Shown: positions 11,923 to 24,661 of the stretch, piece by piece
How positions within the stretch are numbered: position 1 is the stretch's first letter
Layout: every line of letters starts with the position of its first letter
Assembly: GCF_027580225.2 (NCBI RefSeq)
Contig: NC_073352.2
Span: 1,614,501-1,678,500 of the forward strand
Origin: Misgurnus anguillicaudatus
Lineage: Eukaryota > Chordata > Actinopteri > Cypriniformes > Cobitidae
Reading direction: 5' to 3'
Length of the DNA: 64,000 nucleotides
Notes under the pieces: generated by a model
What the model was told of the DNA's origin: nothing
The model's database searches: none
What the model saw: the letters and a program-made list of their open reading frames with translations, nothing else
Made by a program: the position numbers and the translations under genes

Positions 11923-13057
11923 TAGGGGTGTAACGGTACGCAAAAATCACGGTTCGGTGCGAACCTCGGTTTTGAAGCCACGGTTCGGTTCATTTTCGGT
12001 ACAGTAAGGGAGAAATGCAAACATTAAACTGCAGGTTGTTTATTACTTTAAACTTTTTTTTACAATTTGTTTACACTTTTTTAAACACTTTATTAAAGTA
12101 TAACAGATGAAATATATATAAAATGAAAAAATAATAAATAAAATACTACTGCAAAGTTCTTTTTTACATTATTTTATAACAGAAGGTAACTCTTATCTTA
12201 ACCTTCTCTTAAACTTTTTCTACTAAAACCTTGAACTAACAAATTCAATTCCTGAATACATTTATGAACTATTAGCCTACATTTTTGGCACTAAAAATTT
12301 TCTGTTTTGATTTATTTTGGATTGTTTAACTCACAGAATTGAATTGGCTATGTACCATCTCTGTATAAAAATAATATTACTGCTCTATGTGTAACTGCAT
12401 AGCAAGCAACATGATGATATACTTATTATACACTCATTTTGAGATTAGTGAGCTGCATACATAGCCATCTTTGATCTTTTGCACGTTTCTCCTAATCTTT
12501 GCTTGTGTCATCAATGTAAGCTGTGACTTTACTTACGAACCCCTCCGCAGCTGAGTAACAGCTGAGTAACCCCGGGTTACAGCTCTTCTCTGTCCCGACC
12601 AGCTGATCGCATTGTGACAATGATATGATTGACGTGATATGCAGATGAAAAATCTGATCACGCATTCCTTATTCTTGCTGTCACAGAAAGCGCGTCTCAC
12701 GAATGCGTAGCAACGAAAGATGTGCATCCTCTCACGCACTTTTGAAAGAACAAAGCAGCGCGTTGACACGCGTTTAACATGCGCTTTTAGATACGACACG
12801 TAAACGTTTACATCAATAATCAAACGGATATACAACTAAGTAAATAAAAATCTTTCTGCGGGCCGAATTATGTTATATGTTTGACAGAAGACTTGCGCTG
12901 AACGCGGAGACTTCCGCCACTTAATATGTTCGTGCGGAAACGCACGTATTATGTTCCGCACAGGCGCACACAAAATGCTTTCGGTGCATGTGCGCACCGT
13001 GCCGAAAGCCCTGAACCGAAACGGTCCGGTTCGAATACACGAACCGTTACACCCCTA
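11923..13057. mobile_element. hAT-like element (TAGGGGTGTAACGG family), copy 2
   Basis: The ends TAGGGGTGTAACGGTACG and CGTTACACCCCTA are flanked by a perfect 8 bp duplication CTGCGTAT (11915-11922, 13058-13065). Unit B keeps the undisturbed site AGACTGCGTATATTTACAT at about 17402, which proves insertion rather than duplication of a pre-existing copy. It is 1135 bp and non-autonomous. It shares interior sequence with 3671-4565 (for example around 3960-4300 and 12470-12840). Confidence 0.95.
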
Positions 13058-13360
13058 CTGCGTATATTTACATAATCTTCAGATAAGAAAGTTATATATC
13101 ATCGTATGCTTAACTAACGGGAACACGATCGATTGCATTATGCTGTCAATCATTATGCTGTCAATCACTCAGCGAAGCATTGATTTCACATGGAAAGCAA
13201 GAGGACAGGGTCGCAATCTTGATGCGCGTGCATATGTTGTTGCATGAGATGCAGAGCGCGAGTCACCCCTTCACGTGTATTCTCGCTTTGGTCTGCCCGC
13301 GTCAAGATGCAGAGACCACGGACTCTATGGCTGTTTTAACTTTATTTATTGTATTTCCAG

Positions 13361-13557
13361 CTTACAACAACTCCTCTTCCGACAGTTGTTGTCTGATATG
13401 TCGGCTCAACGATCACAATGACATTAGATGTCTTAATAAAGGAAACGATTTTTGTGAACTAGATAAAAGATCCTGGCGTTTCTCCGAAGTTCAAAGCAGA
13501 CAAAGGCTCAAATATTATGCGAGTCATCGTTCTCACACAAGAATGCAATTTAAACGT
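13361..13557 (+). other. Exon-like open segment in unit A
   Basis: A pyrimidine-rich acceptor (TTTATTGTATTTCCAG, ending 13360) precedes 197 bases open in one frame, and a good donor follows (CGT|GTAAGT at 13558). The peptide, around DSCCLICRLNDHNDIRC, matches no family I know. The open frame extends 5' to an ATG at 13180, so chance is possible. No matching exons were found around it. Confidence 0.3.
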
Positions 13558-14656
13558 GTAAGTTAATCGCCCATCGCTCACAGCCCAGCACCTGCACCAC
13601 TGCATGCGTATCGCGCTGACAAACATACACGTGATTTTACTGCCCTGATGAAATCTAAAAGTATAATTTCTCTTATTAGAAGCTAGCTTAATGTTTGCCA
13701 GTTATTAAGATGGCGGTTGTAGTTTAAATAGAGGTCGTGAAATAATTAGCATTGCCAAAAGTGCATAAAACAATGTTATGTTCCATATTATAAACTTTTG
13801 GTTATGTGTACTTAAGTGAGTAAATAAGTTAAATTCTCAATGAGTGTGATATGGCTCTTATTTACCCCTTTAAATGAAGAATAAAGCTTACTCGGGTATC
13901 TTACAATGCACTTATGTTGTTCTGCAGTTTTAAAATACAAAATACGAACCTCTGGATGTAGATAAAGCCTACTTGTTCATATTACAATGCACAAGTTTTG
14001 TTGTATGCAGTTTGAAAATACATGTTTGTAGAAAAAGTATATTGTAAAATGAAATGATTTTGTTGTTATGCAGTTTCAAAATACAACATGAGAATGTTTA
14101 AATGTATATGTAGTCATCATCACTGATGTATCTCTGGCCCCCATGACAAACTAATTGAATAGCCCTGTCGTAGACGCTCAACACACAATCATATTCATAA
14201 ATAGTAAAGAAATGAAATGATATTAGTCTATCAGTGCTGCTGTCGCTCTTTCCTATCTCTTATTTTAAAAATGATCTTATGATCAATAAAATGCAGCTTA
14301 CATCTGCTGCTTTTGGTGACGTGAACTCTGGCCTACATTAAGTCTCATGTTTTTAAGATTATCTTAAGTACTAAAGAAGAATTTTTGGTATATTATGTAC
14401 AAAACTAGTGTGTGAAAATAGGACACTTTAAAGGGATTGTTCACCCAAAAATTAAAATTATTTAAATTACAATTCTAAAAAAATTTAATAAGAAAACACT
14501 GAACATGTGCAGCATAGCTGTTATAGTTGGTTCTAGGCTAGCTAGAGCGGGTTATCTAGGCTTGTGATCCCTGTATTTACATAAAATGGTCTGTGCTAAA
14601 CCCCGGATGTCCTTCAATGCTGGAAACACCCCTGGTTACAAGCCTGTATACATTTC

Positions 14657-14692
14657 TGTGTGTGTGTGTGCGTGCGTGCGTGTGTGTGTGTG
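14657..14692. repeat. GT/GC microsatellite (unit A)
   Basis: Alternating GT and GC dinucleotides. The equivalent run in unit B (about 19005-19052) is longer, one of the few differences between the two units. Confidence 0.9.
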
Positions 14693-14709
14693 TCAGGAAT
14701 GCTTTCACG

Positions 14710-14830
14710 TAGAGGTCGACCGATATGGCTTTTTCTCTGGCCAATGCCGATATTTAGAAATCAGGGCAGCTGATGGCCGATATGTTAGGCCGATTTTCTA
14801 TATGTACATAATTATCAAAATGTTCTCATC
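14710..14830. mobile_element. Truncated hAT left end (TAGAGGTCGACC family)
   Basis: TAGAGGTCGACCGATATGGC begins directly after the array motif CTTTCACG, whose continuation TATTGAAACC is uninterrupted in unit C. The identical junction in unit B is at 19070. I find no matching right end (GGTCGACCTCTA), so the 3' part was deleted before A and B were duplicated. The end coordinate is approximate. Confidence 0.6.
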
Positions 14831-15722
14831 ATTAGCAGATATTTTAAATGTAAAAATGTCACTATTTAAGTCAAAGTCTTTTAAAAAAATTATGACTGGT
14901 CTTTCTGAAGAGTTTTACAACCTCCTCTGCACCATTCATTTATCAGACACAGATATTACCTGACACTCTTCTGTCATCATCTTTGATCAGTTTTTTACCA
15001 TGGCTTTTATTGCTTTGTAGGATAAAATCCTTATTTGGTAGACCTGATAAAATATTTATTCATCATAAAGTTAACATAGTAATAAATGTCTATGTTTTTT
15101 AGTTGAGACTGTTATTTAGGGCAAATCTTTCTAAACAGATTTACATTCTCCTTTCTGAGGCGCTAAAAGTGTCTGATTGTGCTGACAGTGACGTCTTGTG
15201 AGTTTAGTGTTGGGACAGATCTGTTGTTTCAAACGTTCATTCAAACGAATCCGTTCAAAGGAGTCAGTTCGCGAATCGGACGCATTGTGTTGTAATCCAG
15301 GCTGAGCAGCGCAAAACTGTAAACAAAGTGTTACTGTAACAACACGAAAAACATTTCCTCGGTGGATATGATTTGGTCTTCCGACCTTTCGCCATCGAGT
15401 CAGTTTTGTTTTGAGTAATAAAAGCAGAGAGACAGTTTAAAGACAGAACTGTCTCCCTGCTCTCCAGTAACGCATAACTTATGTTGTTATGCAGTTTTAA
15501 AATTCAAAATACGAACATGTCTGGATGTAGCATTTTTTTGTGGAGGGAGGTGCCCTTTTTTTTAGGTTAGAGCAACTGCCCCTTAAAATTCCTGTGCACG
15601 TCCCTGATGCTTAGTTACTGTTGAACGGGAACACGATTGATTGCATTATGCTGTCAATCACTGAGTGAAATATTTTTTTTATGGTAAATTTTAGAGAAAC
15701 AGTTGTTTCTAGTCTGTATATA

Positions 15723-15727
<5 letters not shown>

Positions 15728-15801
<74 letters not shown>
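15728..15801. repeat. (GT)n microsatellite (unit A)
   Basis: About 37 GT repeats. The unit B counterpart (about 20089-20127) is about half as long. Confidence 0.97.
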
Positions 15802-15806
<5 letters not shown>

Positions 15807-16360
15807 TAAAATGTTCGGGCAGTTCCGGTGTAAGTTGCTTGAGAAGATGAAGTCACAGATCCATGTCGTTCTTCCGCCATATTGGAAACCTTAAAGTTTC
15901 ACAGGTCACAAATTTTGTCCAAACTTCACGAAATTCCACGTACACGATCCTTGGACCAAGCCTCACAAAAGTTGCTAGAAGTATTTTTGATTTTCGGAAG
16001 CGTTTGCCCGTCACAGGCCAAACTAAATGTGCGTGGACGCCGCCAAAACAGGAAGTAGTTTATATCTCAGGAATGATTTCACGTATTGAAACCAAACTTT
16101 GTACATGAATTTCGGTCTCCAATGTGAGGATGCACAACATCAAAAGAACCATTTTTTTCCTAAAATTTTACGCTGCCAAACAGGAAGTACTTTATATCTC
16201 AGGAACGCTTTTACGTATTGAAACCAAACTTTGTACATGAACTTGGGACTCCAATGTGAGGATGCACAAACTAAATCGGCGGCACCAGAGCAAGCACACT
16301 TTTGCAGTTCGTCCCGAAATGCATTTTCTAGTTATTATTATTCCCGGGTAGATTTTTTGT

Positions 16361-19300
16361 GTCAGCTCTAGCGACCAGACCGTTTGACGCAGAGACACCG
16401 TTCAAACTTTAAAATGTTCGGGCAGTACCGGTGTAAGTTGCTTGAGAGGATGAAGTCACAGATCCATGTCGTTCGGCCGCCATATTGGAGAGAACACAAA
16501 ACCTTAAAAAAGTTTCACAGGTCACAAATTTTGTCCAAACTTCAAGAAATTCCACGTACGCGATCCTTGGACCGAGCCTCACAAAAGTTACTAGAAGGAT
16601 TTTTGATTTTCGGAAGCATTTGCCCAAAACAGGTCAAAATATACCTATGGCGTAGTCCCCAAACAGGAAGTAGTTCATATCTCAGATTGTCTGTAACATA
16701 TCTTTATAATTTTTTTAATATGAACTCGGAACTCCAATGTGAACATGGCCAAGATAAAAAAAACATTGCAGTAACATGTCTATATTATGTTATTTTCACT
16801 TTAAAATGTCCAATAAAATCCTATGTAAAAATAAAAATGTCATATAGCTTTTACCACTAGAGGGCAGCCCAAGCGTGTTTAATTGCCTTGCCTTCACACG
16901 TGACTAGACCGAAACTTAGTCCGTGCCTATTGAAAACTATATATACTGAGGATTATTTGATACTAAATCCAATGGAATATTAATATTTCTCATATACATT
17001 TGTGTACAAAACTGCAAATGGATGTTATATTCTGAAGGCGTGAATCAACGCGAGCTCTCTGGAGAACGTGCAGTACAGGTAGGAATGTTTCGGGGATTCA
17101 GACGTAAAACCCTTTCTTTTATTTCAGTAATATATAACATGACAAGTTTAATTCCGTTTTTCATCAATGTAATACATTGTAAACGTATTAGTTTGTAAAG
17201 ACGTCAATTTCGCGTCCTCGCGTAGCAGTGATCGTTTGGCATCGGCTCTATAACAGCTGCATGGTTTAAATGATTGTGTATTGACGCGAAAAAGTGTCAC
17301 TTTACCTTAAATCATGCATGTTATGCCAAGTGTATTTAACGTAAACAGTCATGACTTTGAGAAATGTATGAGACATTAAAACACAGCTTGCCACAGCTAG
17401 AAGACTGCGTATATTTACATAATCTTTAGATAAGAAAGTTATATATCATCGTATGCTTAACTAACGGGAACACGATCGATTGCATTATGCTGTCAATCAT
17501 TATGCTGTCAATCACTCAGCGAAGCATTGATTTCACATGGAAAGCAAGAGGACAGGGTCGCAATCTTGATGCGCGTGCATATGTTGTTGCATGAGATGCA
17601 GAGCGCGAGTCACCCCTTCACGTGTATTCGCGCTTTGGTCTGCCCGCGTCAAGATGCAGAGACCACGGACTCTATGGCTGTTTTAACTTTATTTATTGTA
17701 TTTCCAGCTTACAACAACTCCTCTTCCGACAGTTGTTGTCTGATATGTCGGCTCAACGATCACAATGACATTAGATGTCTTAATAAAGGAAACGATTTTT
17801 GTGAACTAGATAAAAGATCCTGGCGTTTCTCCGAAGTTCAAAGCAGACAAAGGCTCAAATATTATGCGAGTCATCGTTCTCACACAAGAATGCAATTTAA
17901 ACGTGTAAGTTAATCGCCCATCGCTCACAGCCCAGCACCTGCACCACTGCATGCGTATCGCGCTGACAAACATACACGTGATTTTACTGCCCTGATGAAA
18001 TCTAAAAGTATAATTTCTCTTATTAGAAGCTAGCTTAATGTTTGCCAGTTATTAAGATGGCGGTTGTAGTTTAAATAGAGGTCGTGAAATAATTAGCATT
18101 GCCAAAAAGTGCATAAAACAATGTTATGTTCCATATTATAAACTTTTGGTTATGTGTACTTAAGTGAGTAAATAAGTTAAATTCTCAATGAGTGTGATAT
18201 GGCTCTTATTTACCCCTTTAAATGAAGAATAAAGCTTACTCGGGTATCTTACAATGCACTTATGTTGTTATGCAGTTTTAAAATACAAAATACGAACGTC
18301 TGGATGTAGATAAAGCCTACTTGGTCATATTACAATGCACAAGTTTTGTTGTATGCAGTTTGAAAATACATGTTTGTAGAAAAAGTATATTGTACAATGC
18401 ACTGATTTTGTTGTTATGCAGTTTCAAAATACAACATGAGAATGTTTAAATGTATATGTAGTCATCATCACTGATGTATCTCTGGCCCCCATGACAAACT
18501 AATTGAATAGCCCTGTCGTAGACGCTCAACACACAATCATATTCATAAATAGTAAAGAAATGAAATGATATTAGGCTATCAGTGCTGCTGTCGCTCTTTC
18601 CTATCGCTTATTTTAAAAATGAGCTTATGATCAATAAAATGCAGCTTACATCTGCTGCTTTTGGTGACGTGAACTCTGGCCTACATTAAGTCTCATGTTT
18701 TTAAGATTATCTTAAGTACTAAAGAAGAATTTTTGGTATATTATGTACAAAACTAGTGTGTGAAAATAGGACACTTTAAAGGGATTGTTCACCCAAAAAT
18801 TGAAATTATTTAAATTACAATTCTAAAAAAATTTAATAAGAAAACACTGAACATGTGCAGCATAGCTGTTATAGTTGGTTCTAGGCTAGCTAGAGCGGGT
18901 TATCTAGGCTTGTGATCCCTGTATTTACATAAAATGGTCTGTGCTAAACCCCGGATGTCCTTCAATGCTGGAAACACCCCTGGTTACAAGCCTGTATACA
19001 TTTCTGTGTGTGTGTGTGCGTGTGTGCGTGCGTGCGTGCGTGTGTGTGTGTGTCAGGAATGCTTTCACGTAGAGGTCGACCGATATGGCTTTTTCTCTGG
19101 CCAATGCCGATATTTAGAAATCAGGGCAGCTGATGGCCGATATGTTAGGCCGATTTTCTATATGTACATAATTATCAAAATGTTCTCATCATTAGCAGAT
19201 ATTTTAAATGTAAAAATGTCACTATTTAAGTCAAAGTCTTTTAAAAAAATTATGACTGGTCTTTCTGAAGAGTTTTACAACCTCCTCTGCACCATGCATT

Positions 19301-20083
19301 TATCAGACACAGATATTACCTGACACTCTTCTGTCATCATCTTTGATCAGTTTTTTACCATGGCTTTTATTGCTTTGTAGGATATAATCCTTATTTGGTA
19401 GACCTGATAAAATATTTATTCATCATAAAGTTAACATAGTAATAAATGTCTATGTTTTTTAGTTGAGACTGTTATTTAGGGCAAATCTTTCTAAACAGAT
19501 TTACATTCTCCTTTCTGAGGCGCTATAAGTGACTGATTGTGCTGACAGTGACGTCTTGTGAGTTTAGTGTTGGGACAGATCTGTTGTTTCAACCGTTCAT
19601 TCAAACGAATCCGTTCAAAGGAGTCAGTTCGCGAATCGGACGCATTGTGTTGTAATCCAGGCTGAGCAGCGCAAAACTGTAAACAAAGTGTTACTGTAAC
19701 AACACGAAAAACATTTCCTCGGTGGATATGATTTGGTCTTCCGACCTTTCGCCATCGAGTCAGTTTTGTTTTGAGTAATAAAAGCAGGGAGACAGTTTAA
19801 AGACAGAACTGTCTCCCTGCTCTCCAGTAACGCATAACTTATGTTGTTATGCAGTTTTAAAATTCAAAATACGAACATGTCTGGATGTAGCATTTTTTTG
19901 TGGAGGGAGGTGCCCTTTTTTTTAGGTTAGAGCAACTGCCCCTTAAAATTCCTGTGCACGTCCCTGATGCTTAGTTACTGTTGAACGGGAACACGATTGA
20001 TTGCATTATGCTGTCAATCACTGAGTGAAATATTTTTTTTTATGGTAAATTTTAGAGAAACAGTTGTTACAAGTCTGTATACA

Positions 20084-20131
<48 letters not shown>

Positions 20132-20686
20132 TAAAATGTTCGGGCAGTTCCGGTGTAAGTTGCTTGAGAAGATGAAGTCACAGATCCATGTCGTTCGTCC
20201 GCCATATTGGAAACCTTAAAGTTTCACAGGTCACAAATTTTGTCCAAACTTCACGAAATTCCACGTACACGATCCTTGGACCAAGCCTCACAAAAGTTAC
20301 TAGAAGGATTTTTGATTTTCGGAAGCGTTTGCCCGTCACAGGCCAAACTAAATGTGCGTGGACGCCGCCAAAACAGGAAGTAGTTTATATCTCAGGAATG
20401 ATTTCACGTATTGAAACCAAACTTTGTACATGAATTTCGGTCTCCAATGTGAGGATGCACAACATCAAAAGAACAATTTTTTTCCTAAAATTTTACGCTG
20501 CCAAACAGGAAGTAGTTTATATCTCAGGAACGCTTTTACGTATTGAAACCAAACTTTGTACATGAACTTGGGACTCCAATGTGAGGATGCACAAACTAAA
20601 TCGGCGGCACCAGAGCAAGCACACTTTTGCAGTTCGTCCCGAAATGCATTTTCTAGTTATTATTATTCCCGGGTAGATTTTTTGTG
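16361..20686. repeat. Array unit B
   Basis: The 4.33 kb copy most similar to unit A, without A's hAT. The exon-like segment is kept at 17708-17904, and its predicted residues are identical to those in A. One coding difference (Leu/Arg) lies upstream of the acceptor. Confidence 0.85.
17708..17904 (+). other. Exon-like open segment in unit B
   Basis: Same acceptor, open segment and donor as at 13361-13557. It is only partly kept in unit C (about 22664-22722), where the 5' part is lost. It is unrecognised and probably part of an old repeat. Confidence 0.3.
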
Positions 20687-23492
20687 TCAGCTCTAGCGAC
20701 CAGACCGTTTGACGCAGAGACACCGTTCAAACTTTAAAATGTTCGGGCAGTACCGGTGTAAGTTGCTTGAGAGGATGAAGTCACAGATCCATGTCGTTCG
20801 GCCGCCATATTGGAAAGAACACAAAACCTTAAAAAAGTTTCACAGGTCACAAATTTTGTCCAAACTTCATGAAATTCCACGTACGCGATCCTTGGACCGA
20901 GCCTCACAAAAGTTACTAGAAGGATTTTTGATTTTCGGAAGCGTTTGCGCGCCACAGCCCAAACTAAATGTGCGTCAACGCCGCCAAAACAGGAAGTAGT
21001 TCAAATCTCAATATGTCTGTAACATTTATTAACCAAAAATTTTATATGAACTCTTTACTCCAATGTGAAGATGCCCAAGATAAAAAAACATTGCAGTAAC
21101 ATGTCTATATTATGTTATTTTCACTTTAAAATGTCCAATTAAAACCTGTGTAAAAAATAAAAAATGTCATTAGCCTTTACCAGTAGAGGGCAGCCTTTAC
21201 GTTCAAACGTGTTTTTTAGACAGAATGTAAAGATAGCGGCAGCCATCTTTAGAAGCTAAGCTAACAGGCTATTGCTCCGTGGAAAAGTTTGAATAACAAT
21301 GGCGGGATGTAGTTTTAAGGTTTAAATGGCAAAATGGAATAGAGAAGAGCTGTTGAGAGAATCGAGTGTTCCTTTAAGAGCCACAATACAGCGAAGAGCT
21401 GAGAAAGACGGAGAGCAGAGAAGCCCGGAGAAGAGGCGGCAGCCTCAGACTCTGCTGCATAGAGCCCGTGGGGCACGCAGCACCATCGGCTGCCACCCAA
21501 GCTTCGTATCGTATATGGACAGATTCCTGGATACATATTTTTAGAATCGTAAACTTCATCTTATTCACTATACAGTATGCGGTTTCGGACGCAAAACTGC
21601 AAATGGATTTTATATTCTGAATGCTTGAATCAACGCGAGCTCTCTGGAGAACGTGCATTTTCACATACAGGTAGGAATTATATGATTCAGACATATTTTA
21701 ATCCCTTTCTTTTATTTCAGTGATATATGGCACGACAAGTTTAATTCCCTTTTTCATCAATGTAATACATTGTAAACGTATTAGTTTCGCTCGCGTCAGT
21801 ATCGCGTCCTCGCTCGCGTGATCGTTTGGCGTCGGCTCTATGACAGCTGCATGATTTAAATGATTGTGAATTGACGCGAAAAAGTGTCACTTTACCTTAA
21901 ATCATGCATGTGACGCCAAGTGTATTTAAACAGTCATGACTTTCAGAAATGTATGACACATTTAAAAACACAGCTTTTGCCAGAAGACTGCGTATATGCC
22001 ATTTACATGATCTTCAGGTAAGAAGATACATATATCTAAATCGTATGCTTAGCTACTGTTGAACGGGAACACGATTGATTGCATTATGCTGTCAATCACT
22101 GAGGGAAATATTTTCTTTTATCATTAATTTCACAGTCTGGGTCGACAGAGGCGCGGGCGCCGCAAAATCTTTATTTTTCAATCACTCCGCAAAGAGACTT
22201 AGATAACTCTGCTGATTTTGGACTTACATATATGATTTATACATCATTTAAAACTTTAAAGTGTCTAGTATTTTTTCTGTCCACTCCCATTAAAAACAGA
22301 ATGTTGTGCTTTTCGCAAAATTAAGAAAATAAACATAATGCAGGTTTGCTCTCTCTCTTAGTGACGTCCTTTCAGAAACACGTCAGAAAAATGAGCTGTA
22401 ACTTAACGAATTGTTTTCATAGAAACATAAGATAAATGTCTACATAATGCTTGGAATGTCTGCTTTTAAATGGTGTAAGTGAAATCGAAAACAAATATTG
22501 TACTTTGTTGTTAACTGTATTAAAAGAGGGAGATGTACCGTCTCTCGTGTTACTGCATTATTTATAAAGAGCCACGCCCCGCTCCATTGAAGAGAAGAAC
22601 AGAGATCATCCATATTCATTAGTCAACGCCACAACGAATGTTTTCTCTGTGCTTGCTCATACAGCAAAGGCTCAAATATTATGCGAGTCATCGTTCTCAC
22701 AAAAGAATGCAATTTAAACGAGTAAGTTAATCGGCCATCGCTCACAGCCCAGCATCTGTCCTGCACCACTGTATGCATATCGCACTGACAAACATACACG
22801 TGATTTTACTGCTCTGATGAAATCTAAAAGTATAATTTCTCTTATTAGAAGCTAGCCTAATGTTTGCCAGTTATTAAGATGGCGGTTGTAGTTTAAATAA
22901 AGGGTTGTGAAATAATAAGCTTTGACAAAAAACTGCATAAAACAATTTTATGTTCCATATTATAAACTTTTGGTTATGTGTACTTAAGTGAGTAGATATG
23001 GCTCTTATTTACACCTTTAAATGTAGAATAAGAATAGAACTCGGGTATCTTACAATGCACTTATGTTGTTATGCAGTTTTAAAATACAAAATACAAACAT
23101 GTCTGGATGTAGATAAAGCCTACTTGGTCATATTACAATGCACAAGTTTTGTTGTATGCAGTTTGAAAATACATGTTTGTAGAAAAAGTATATTGTACAA
23201 TGCACTGATTTTGTTGTTATGCAGTTTCAAAATACAACATGAGTATGTTTAAATGTATATGTCGTCATCATCACTGATATATCTCTGGCCCTCATGACAA
23301 ACTAATTGAATAGCCCTGTCGTAGACGCTCAACACACAATCATATTCATAAATAGTAAAGAAATGAAACGATATTAGGCTATCAGTGCTGCTGTCGCTCT
23401 TTCCTATCGCTTATTTTAAAAATGAGCTTATGATCAATAAAATGCAGCTTATATCTGCTGCTTTTTGTGACGTGAACTCTGGCCTACATTAA

Positions 23493-23871
23493 AGGTGCAG
23501 TGTGTAATTTTTAGAAGGATCTCTTGACAGAAATGCAAAATAATATACAAAACTATATTATCAGGGGTGTATAAAGACCTTTCATAATGAACCGTTATGT
23601 TTTTATTACTTTAGAATGAGACGTTTTTATCTACATACACCGAGGGTCCCCTTACATGGAAGTCGCCATTTTGTGCCACCATGTTTCTACAAAAGCTCTT
23701 AATGGACAAAATTTTTTATTAAGTTGTCTCCAATCATGACATGTTTGTCCTGTGGTGACTACCGTAGCTTCTCTATGCATTTCAAAAGCGAGGGGTGAGC
23801 TGTGAACTGAGCTGTTGGTTGCAATTTGGAACCTCACCACTAGATGCCGCTAAAATGTACACACTGCACCT
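23493..23871. mobile_element. TTAA-target MITE in array unit C
   Basis: Same element and same target (TTAA 23489-23492 and 23872-23875) as 8738-9116 in unit Z, with several substitutions between the two. Confidence 0.9.
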
Positions 23872-24033
23872 TTAAGTCTCATGTTTTTAAGATTATCTTA
23901 AGTACTAAAGGATTTTTGGTATATTATGTACAAAACTAGTGTGTGAAAATAGGGCACTTTAAAGGGATTGTTCACTCAAAAATTAAAATTATTTAAATTA
24001 CAATTCTAAAAAAAAATTAATAAGAAAACACTG

Positions 24034-24280
24034 AGGGCTTGACATTAACTTTTTGAGGAACTTGTCCTTCGGACAAGTAAATTTGTGTTTCACTTGTCCA
24101 TGCACAAAAGTCACTTGTCCGGGTAAAGTTTTATAATATAATGTATTTTTTGTGTTTTGCTAATCAGTGGCAGAGCAAGGGATTTTTCATAGAGGAGTCG
24201 GACAACTAATTTTTTCTTACACTTGTCCTACAAAAAATCCACTTGTCCCGGACAAGCGGACAAGCCTTAATGTCGAACCC
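24034..24280. mobile_element. Small MITE with CTTGTCC-rich ends
   Basis: The ends GGGCTTGACATTAA and TTAATGTCGAACCC are inverted. Units A and B read AAAACACTGAACATG without interruption (about 14487, 18839), so this is a filled site with a short (3-4 bp, TGA/CTGA) duplication. Repeated ACTTGTCC/GGACAAG motifs pair within the element. Confidence 0.8.
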
Positions 24281-24433
24281 TGAACATGTGCAGCACAGCC
24301 GTTATAGTTGGTTCTAGGCTAGCTAGAGCGGGTTCTCTAGGCTTGTGATCCCTGTATTTACATAAAATGGTCTGTGCTAAGCCCCGGATGTCCTTAAATG
24401 CTGGAAACACCCCTGGTTACAAGCCTGTATACA

Positions 24434-24437
<4 letters not shown>

Positions 24438-24479
<42 letters not shown>

Positions 24480-24490
24480 TGTGTGTGTGT
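24438..24490. repeat. (GT)n microsatellite (unit C)
   Basis: About 24 GT repeats with one TT interruption, at the same place as the GT/GC runs in A and B. Confidence 0.95.
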
Positions 24491-24661
24491 CAGGAATGCT
24501 TTCACGTATTGAAACCAAACTTTGTACATGAACTTGGGACTCCAATGCGAGGATGCACAAGATAAAAAACATTCTAAAATTTTACATTTCACAAATCACG
24601 TTAGTGACCGCACCAGAGCAAGCACACTTTTGCGGTTCCTCTGGAAGTGCATTTTCTAGTT

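Larger units (their letters stand above)
10870..16360. repeat. Array unit A
   Basis: Apart from the hAT at 11923-13057 and microsatellite length, it aligns base for base with unit B: offset 5489 before the hAT and 4347 after. It contains the exon-like segment 13361-13557, a truncated hAT end at 14710, GT runs, and degenerate ~125 bp subrepeats containing GTATTGAAACCAAACTTTG near 16050-16270. Confidence 0.85.
7949..24661. repeat. Tandem array of four ~4.3 kb units (Z, A, B, C)
   Basis: The left edge is GTAAGTTAATCGCCCATCG at 7949 and the right edge is CATTTTCTAGTTA at 24661. Unit starts (CTCTAGCGACCAGACCG) lie at about 10877, 16367 and 20692. Z (7949-10869) is partial, A is 5.49 kb because of a 1.14 kb hAT, B is 4.33 kb and C is about 3.97 kb and more diverged. 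A and B differ by only scattered bases. The units hold no recognised gene and consist of older repeats that were duplicated together. Confidence 0.85.
20687..24661. repeat. Array unit C (diverged)
   Basis: It follows the same order as A and B but with many substitutions and private insertions or losses. For example, 21000-21540 is changed, 22130-22660 replaces most of the exon-like region, and MITEs are present at 23493-23871 and 24034-24280. It is clearly older relative to A and B than they are to each other. Confidence 0.75.

Noticed and set aside
13180..13566. 128-codon open frame as a complete gene
   Set aside because: No upstream promoter or homology. Only the 13361-13557 part has exon-like edges, so it is listed as a weak candidate exon.
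14586..14963. 125-codon frame in unit A (and its copy in B)
   Set aside because: It reads through a GT/GC microsatellite and a hAT terminal repeat.
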